Below, piece by piece: positions 59,048 to 64,000 of a stretch of 64,000 nt of DNA (the stretch's first letter is position 1; every line of letters begins with the position of its first letter). A model generated the notes under the pieces. That model had not been told where the DNA came from. It did not search any database and was given only the letters and a program-made list of their open reading frames with translations. Source of the DNA: Coriolopsis trogii (taxonomy: Eukaryota; Basidiomycota; Agaricomycetes; Polyporales; Polyporaceae); NCBI GenBank assembly GCA_020543525.1, contig JAHYIO010000005.1, positions 248,001 to 312,000 on the forward strand. Direction: 5' to 3'. The translations under genes were made by a program, and so were the position numbers.

Positions 59048-60304
59048 ATGGATCCATCCCTCTACAAGGACCTCAAAGTCAAACGTGGCTTCACGTACCA
59101 CTACTACTACTCTCCGCCAGCTCCGGGCAAGCCGACCATTTTGTTCGTCCACGGCTTCCCTTCGACGTCGACAGACTGGGCTCGCCAGGTTGCATACTTC
59201 CAACCGAAGGGATATGGTCTTATAGTCCCGGACTGCCTTGGGTATGGCGGGACCTCTAAGCCAGAGAGCCACGAAGAGTATCGCATGAAGGCCCTCGCAG
59301 ACGACCTGATGGACATCGTCGACGCAGAGAAGCCTGCAAAGCTCGTCGGCATCGCGCACGATTGGCAAGTCTCCTGAACACACGACGCACATTGCATATT
59401 GACCACGTTCGACGTTGTCTCTCAGGGGGTGCGGAATCCTCTCGGCGGTCGCGAACTACTATCAGGACCGCTTCGCCGGCCTGGCCTGGATGTCCCTGGG
59501 CTACATGCCCCCCAGCATGGAGCCGTTTAACATCCAAAACACCCTCAAGACCATGAGGGAGCTCACTGGCAGCGACGTCTTCGGGTACTGGACATTCTTC
59601 AACCAGCCCGACGCGCACGTCATAAGCGAGAAGAACGTAAGTCGTGACTCGTCGTCGCTCAGGCTCCCGGGGTCCCGGTTCCCTACACATCGCCGCTTAC
59701 TGACGGAACCCACTCGCCCCGCTGACGAACACCAGATCGACAGCTTCCTCGCGCTCTCGTTTGCGTCCCAGCGCGAGATATGGGTCGACTGGGTGTGCCC
59801 CGAAGGGAAGATGCAGGAGTGGGTTGCGGCGAATCGCACCGCGCCACGCGCGTCCTGGATCACCGAGGAGGTCAGCACCGATTCTGCTACTGGCCAGCTA
59901 TGTTGGGCGTACTGACAGACGTACCTCGTAATTACGCAGGAGTACGCCACGATCCGCCGCAAGCTCCTCGCCGGCGGTCTCAAAGGTCCCATGAACTACT
60001 ACAAGGCGTATATCGCCAGCGTCAACCTACCCGACCACAAAGGTGCTTTTGTATTCTGCTCGGCATGCATCTGTGACTTGAACTGTCAGCAGCACTCCCC
60101 GAGGAAAAGTGGCACATCAAAGTGCCTGCACTGTTCGTTGCCACTACACAGGACGTCGTCTGCAAGCCGGCTGTGGGGAAGATGGTGATGGAGAAGTACG
60201 CGCCACACTACGACATCGCTGAGATCGAGAGTGGGCACTGGGTGCAGATGGAGGCCACGGAGGAGTTGAACACTGCGCTGGAGAACTGGGTTCGGAAGTT
60301 GTGA
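59048..60304 (+). CDS. Epoxide-hydrolase-like alpha/beta hydrolase 2
   Basis: Five exons (59048-59364, 59426-59636, 59736-59870, 59943-60042, 60090-60304) give about 325 residues. HGFPS, HDWG (nucleophile Asp), the cap segment GYWTFFNQPDAH, ATTQDVVC (acid) and GHWVQMEATEEL (catalytic His) follow the same order as in paralog 1. Exons 1-3 have identical lengths in the two genes (317, 211, 135). Intron 1 begins with GCAAGT instead of GT: only this GC-AG splice restores DWGCGILSAV. The exon 4 acceptor has slipped by three bases, so one Glu is lost. The tight similarity suggests a duplication. Confidence 0.88.
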
Positions 60305-60430
60305 ACGCGTGGTAGATGTTAAACGAGTCATCTCTGGATGTAGGCGACATCACTCCTGGTCCGATAAAAGTAGTTGGATCGTAGTTGCGTCTGTCCAGCA
60401 GTTCAAGTATCCTCCATCCTAGGGCGCCAT

Positions 60431-62162
60431 TTATTTCCGGTGCAATGTAACCCACCATGCCACAAGAAGTACAAGAAGGCTCGATGTCCATGTTCGTAAG
60501 CTTCTAACAAGGGTACCACCCATGGCGGATGTAGGACCCTCTGCGAGAGCAGCCAAGAAGGCCTCGCTATCGAGGTTCCCGACAGCATTCGAGGGGTCGG
60601 TGGTGTTATCGTCTTGCATACGCTCGGGGTCCGGAACAGTAGCGAGAGGTTTCGACGGTACATCTGACACTTCAGTAGGGGGCAACGGAGGGAGGACCTC
60701 TGCCTGCGAAACTCCTCCAAAGAAGTCGGTGACGAGTGTCTCGCGCAGCGAGCGCCGAAAGAGGTCCGAGCGTACACCAGGATGTGAGCGTATCTTGTCA
60801 GGATCATATGTGTTGAACTGTCATGAACGAGCGTTAATACACTGATAGATGATTCGAGAGGTAGACACTTGCGAGATCCTCCATGGTCGCTTGGCTGGTC
60901 TTGTTGATCCCTTCCATGAAATCGAGGATAAAATGCGTATAGCTATCAATGACAGCAACTCCAATGTCGTAGTCGTTCTCATACTACAGACCAAGTCAAC
61001 ATGGGTGAACACATATGTTGCAGATGTCACGCGTACCGAATAGGAGTTCTCGTGGATGACCGATGAGCCTGTAGCGAGCACATTTGGGGAGTAGAACTTG
61101 GAGTACATGGTATTCGCCTGGCACGTATCAATCATGAAAAATAGCTCGTTGTAACTGTGATGGATATGTCTGAGTGAGGCGGGCGCATGGCGAGCTAAAG
61201 CGATGCGCACCGTTTCTTCTCCCACATCGTCGCAATAGCGTCGGCGATGTCAAACGCACTGATCTCTTCGTTGTCTTGGAACTTGAGGAACTCGTTCCCA
61301 CCATGACCGGCCATGAAAATAAACACGTTCGAGCGGTCGTTTGTGAGCAGCCGCTTCGAACGCGGCACCGACGGGTCCACCCGGCCTTCGTCCCCTCTCA
61401 ATACCCCGTATACCCAGTATGCGGAGGTGAACACGCACCTGTGAGCACACGGAGGAAGTTCTCCACGGTAACCTCGTTCCCGCGATAGTCCACTTCGATA
61501 TTATCGCCATAGAGGTCCAGGTTTCGCCCTGAGTTCGCATATACGCATCCGGGGAACTTGTTACGCGGGTTGCACGCCGCATCGTCCGCAAGCATGAGGA
61601 TGATGTTAGAGTCGGGGATGCCCAAACGCTTCACGGTACGGTACCTGACAGCACGAACATACGTTCAGTATCAAGATGCGACAGGCGATATATGGGAAGA
61701 AAGTGTCCTATCGCTCGAACTTCGACCTGGCTTCGAGCTCGTCGAAGGCAGAACGACTAACCCCGTCCGCATGAGCTGTTGGCGCACTTGTGCACTCTCT
61801 GGAGACAACCATCTACCGATGTGATATTTTCGGACGTCTCGCACGCTTGCACCACCTCTCTCGAACGGAGGAAAGTGACGGAGGGCGATGACTCGAAGAC
61901 TCACATTCCCAGAGCGTTCGACATATGCTACACTCCCGCAACCACTCATGAGTCTCCCTATGCCTTGTCACACCAGCTGACCACGAACCCTGTAATTGAA
62001 CCAATATCTTGAAGAGCACACCAGCACCGCCCAGTTGTTCGTGTGCGCAGAGACCGTTCTCCCGCCTCCGCCGAAGAACTCGGTGACGGGGTCCGCATGG
62101 GCCCTAGCGAACACGAGCCATAGCACGATGAGAAGATGGGGAATGCAGAGGAGACTAATCAT
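60431..62162 (-). CDS. GPI8: GPI transamidase catalytic subunit
   Basis: Exons run from 62162 down to 60431. The signal peptide (residues 1-23) is followed by [18 protein letters not shown] short exon (about 23 bases, near 61913-61935) encodes HMSNALG, then [20 protein letters not shown]. The catalytic dyad of this C13 caspase-like peptidase is visible as [14 protein letters not shown] (His) and [12 protein letters not shown] (Cys). GPI8 cleaves the C-terminal signal of proteins in the ER and joins them to the GPI anchor. A C-terminal transmembrane segment ([14 protein letters not shown]) precedes the stop at 60431. The last intron starts with GCAAGT (GC-AG); a GT alternative breaks the frame. 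The gene should be essential and single copy. Confidence 0.92.
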
Positions 62163-62737
62163 CCAATGAGCGTGTGTGGTCGATGCCTCTACAGCATGCA
62201 GGAGAGGGAGGTGACGATGGTTTCAAAGCAAGCAAGCTCGTTAGCGCTGTATCTCAAGACAAACGCCTCGAAACCTCTCAGGACACATTGCACAGCTCTC
62301 GAACATGTAGTAAAGTACAATGGTATTGCAAACTGCTACTAGCTGATGGCAGCATCGGGAATACGTGGACCCACGGACGAACGCGAGTCCATAAACATGT
62401 ACGATTGAACATTAACGTAGATACGGAAGGGCGCGTGTCTTTGCTGAGAAAACGATACAATGCATGACAGACAATGACAATGAGACAAGTGAGACGAGAG
62501 AGATAGATGGACAGATGAGAGATCGAGAGACGAGGAGGCGAGTTGGAAAGAGAGAGAGAGGGAGAGACATAGCAGCAAGAGTACGATGGTAATACATGCA
62601 CGACGAAGTCAGATCGCACTAACACAAACACAAACACAGACTAATTGTGAGGGTGCCGCGAGGTGGAGGGGTGATCAATGCGAGATGGATATGGGCAAAT
62701 AGAAGGTATAGGGACCACGGCCAGACACTCATCGCCG
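62163..62737. repeat. Intergenic region with purine-rich simple repeat
   Basis: Promoter side of GPI8 and 3' side of the histidine kinase. Bases about 62487-62572 are an imperfect GA-rich tract including AGAGAGAGAGG, and CACAAACACAAACACAG is near 62622-62639. No gene seen. Confidence 0.55.
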
Positions 62738-64000
62738 TCATCGGTAGTCGCGCAGAAGGGTCTGCATGGGGAACGTCGACCGATGCTGGACGCGGCTTCG
62801 TGCCAGCGCCATCTTCCTCTCGCCCGCAAGCTTGTTGATCGAGTTCATGAGGTCGCTCCTGCGTAGCGGCTCTGCACAATCAAGTCAGTCTCGCCTCGCG
62901 CATAGCAATCGACAGAAGAACACTCACTCGTAATGTGGTCGTCCATACCCGCCTGCAAACACCTCTCACGGTCACCGATCACTACAGAGGGGATCGCGTT
63001 CAGCGGATTCCAAACGAGAAACAGAACACGCAGATACGTACTTGCGTGTGCCGTTAACGCGATGATAGGCGTAGGCTCCAGGCCGTGCGTTTGCTCGTAC
63101 GTACGGATGAGCTCGGTGGCCTCCATACCACCCATGAACGGCATAGACACATCCATCTAGAACCCGGCGTGAGCGCCGACGCCGAACATTGAATGATCAC
63201 GATCTGGACTCACGAGGATAACGTCGAACGGCCGGTTCCTCTGCACCCGGGCCTTGAACGCGTCCACGGCCAGCTGCCCGTTCTCGGCGATCTCGACCTG
63301 GTGCCCATACTTCTCGAGGATCTTCACCGCCAGCTTCTGGTTCACCAAGTTGTCCTCCGCGATGAGGATGTCGTACGGCACGTCGTTCTCCGCCACGACC
63401 GGCGTGACCGTGTTCGATTCCAGCGCAGAGATCAGCGCAGACGCGAGATCCTGCTCAGACACAGGTGTCGTTATCTGCGAGGAAATGCCGTTGTCCAGGC
63501 ACCACTTGACTGAATACCAAGCCACCACGAGTCAGCAACGTGTCTTCTCGGACCTGACAGGACTTTGACACTTACGGTTAAGGCGTGGGCTCGACTCCTA
63601 CAGGAAGCCAGACAAATCAGGGGTCCGCCCAAACACCGGGAATAAGGTGAGCCACGTACCGGCGATAGCAAGACAATCGGGATATACCGCAAATGCTCGT
63701 GCTCCCTCAGGTTCTCAGTCTTCAAAATCATGTCAAAGTCACGTCACACGATGTGAGCAGGATAGGATACGTACCACTCCCAGAGAGTCAACGACGATCG
63801 TATCGATGTGTGGGCAAGTCGTCTTGTCCGCGACCTCCTGCACGGAGTGCACGACATATGGCCTGAGGCCCAGCTCGAGCACACGCTGCACGACCCCGGT
63901 GCGGTCAAAGCAGGTGTCCACGAACAGGATGCTCCGCTTCTGGAACGGCTGCATCTTCGCGAGCGTCGCCTCCATCGACAGCGGGCTGATTTGTGACGTG
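62738..64000 (-). CDS. Hybrid histidine kinase, group III (Nik1/Os-1-like), C-terminal part
   Basis: Only the 3' end is inside the window; the gene continues past 64000. Exons encode part of the region preceding the receiver domain ([32 protein letters not shown]). They then encode the receiver itself: [18 protein letters not shown] with the acidic pair, the phospho-accepting Asp in [14 protein letters not shown] (exon starting near 63156), IIALTAHA, and the Lys in TKPLRR after the last intron. The stop is at 62738-62740. This arrangement matches fungal group III kinases, which sense osmotic stress and control the Hog1 cascade. HAMP repeats and the kinase core would lie to the right and cannot be checked here. 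Confidence 0.87.

Noticed and set aside
62487..62572. GA-rich tract as a transposon end
   Set aside because: No terminal repeats or target duplication; a simple-sequence tract is the plainer reading.
1..64000. CRISPR arrays, operons, ribosome binding sites, tRNA or rRNA genes
   Set aside because: The window is eukaryotic with short introns throughout; no regular spaced repeats and no tRNA-like or rRNA-like sequences were recognised by eye.

Overview
The window is nuclear DNA of a filamentous basidiomycete, most likely an Agaricomycete. Nearly every gene is split by 45-60 base introns with GT...AG borders and conserved phases. The gene content is also typical: expanded F-box families, several HSPA12-like Hsp70 paralogs, secreted glutamic (G1) proteases, a PARP-UBC fusion and a group III (Nik1-like) histidine kinase. 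The exact genus cannot be read from this sequence. Gene models were built by hand-splicing; exon borders of the duplicated families are cross-checked against each other.

Region 1 (1-33.6 kb) is an accessory block dominated by two interleaved families. One is an HSPA12-like Hsp70 ATPase in three intact copies: 2138-4578 (-), 7422-9893 (-) and 27083-29468 (+). The other is an unnamed two-exon coiled-coil protein in six intact copies: 439, 5021, 10669, 22684, 25226 and 32154. All three Hsp70-like genes stand head-to-head with a coiled-coil gene across a 440-775 bp shared promoter gap. A decayed coiled-coil copy lies near 41.2 kb. This repeated divergent pair is the best candidate for an undescribed system. 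Between the copies sit a single-pass membrane protein (13.4-15.1 kb), a large PARP + Cys-rich + UBC-fold protein (15.5-20.0 kb), an F-box pseudogene (20.65-21.9 kb) and an intact F-box gene (30.1-31.6 kb).

Region 2 (33.6-45 kb) holds a 332 bp hAT-type MITE with perfect 15 bp terminal inverted repeats and an 8 bp target duplication (34250-34581). It also holds an epoxide-hydrolase-like gene, two large F-box/LRR-like genes (one with an apparent frameshift), the coiled-coil relic, and an AIF/FSP1-like FAD oxidoreductase.

Region 3 (45-64 kb) holds two tandem secreted eqolisin-type glutamic proteases, a BTB/POZ protein, a 65-residue SMP-like protein, a third intact member of the two-exon F-box subfamily, a remnant of a multi-pass membrane protein, a second epoxide-hydrolase-like gene, the GPI transamidase catalytic subunit (GPI8) and the 3' end of the histidine kinase. 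Two introns (epoxide hydrolase 2 and GPI8) use GC donors. Housekeeping genes (GPI8, histidine kinase, PARP-UBC) are single copy, whereas the rest looks like a zone of local duplication and decay.
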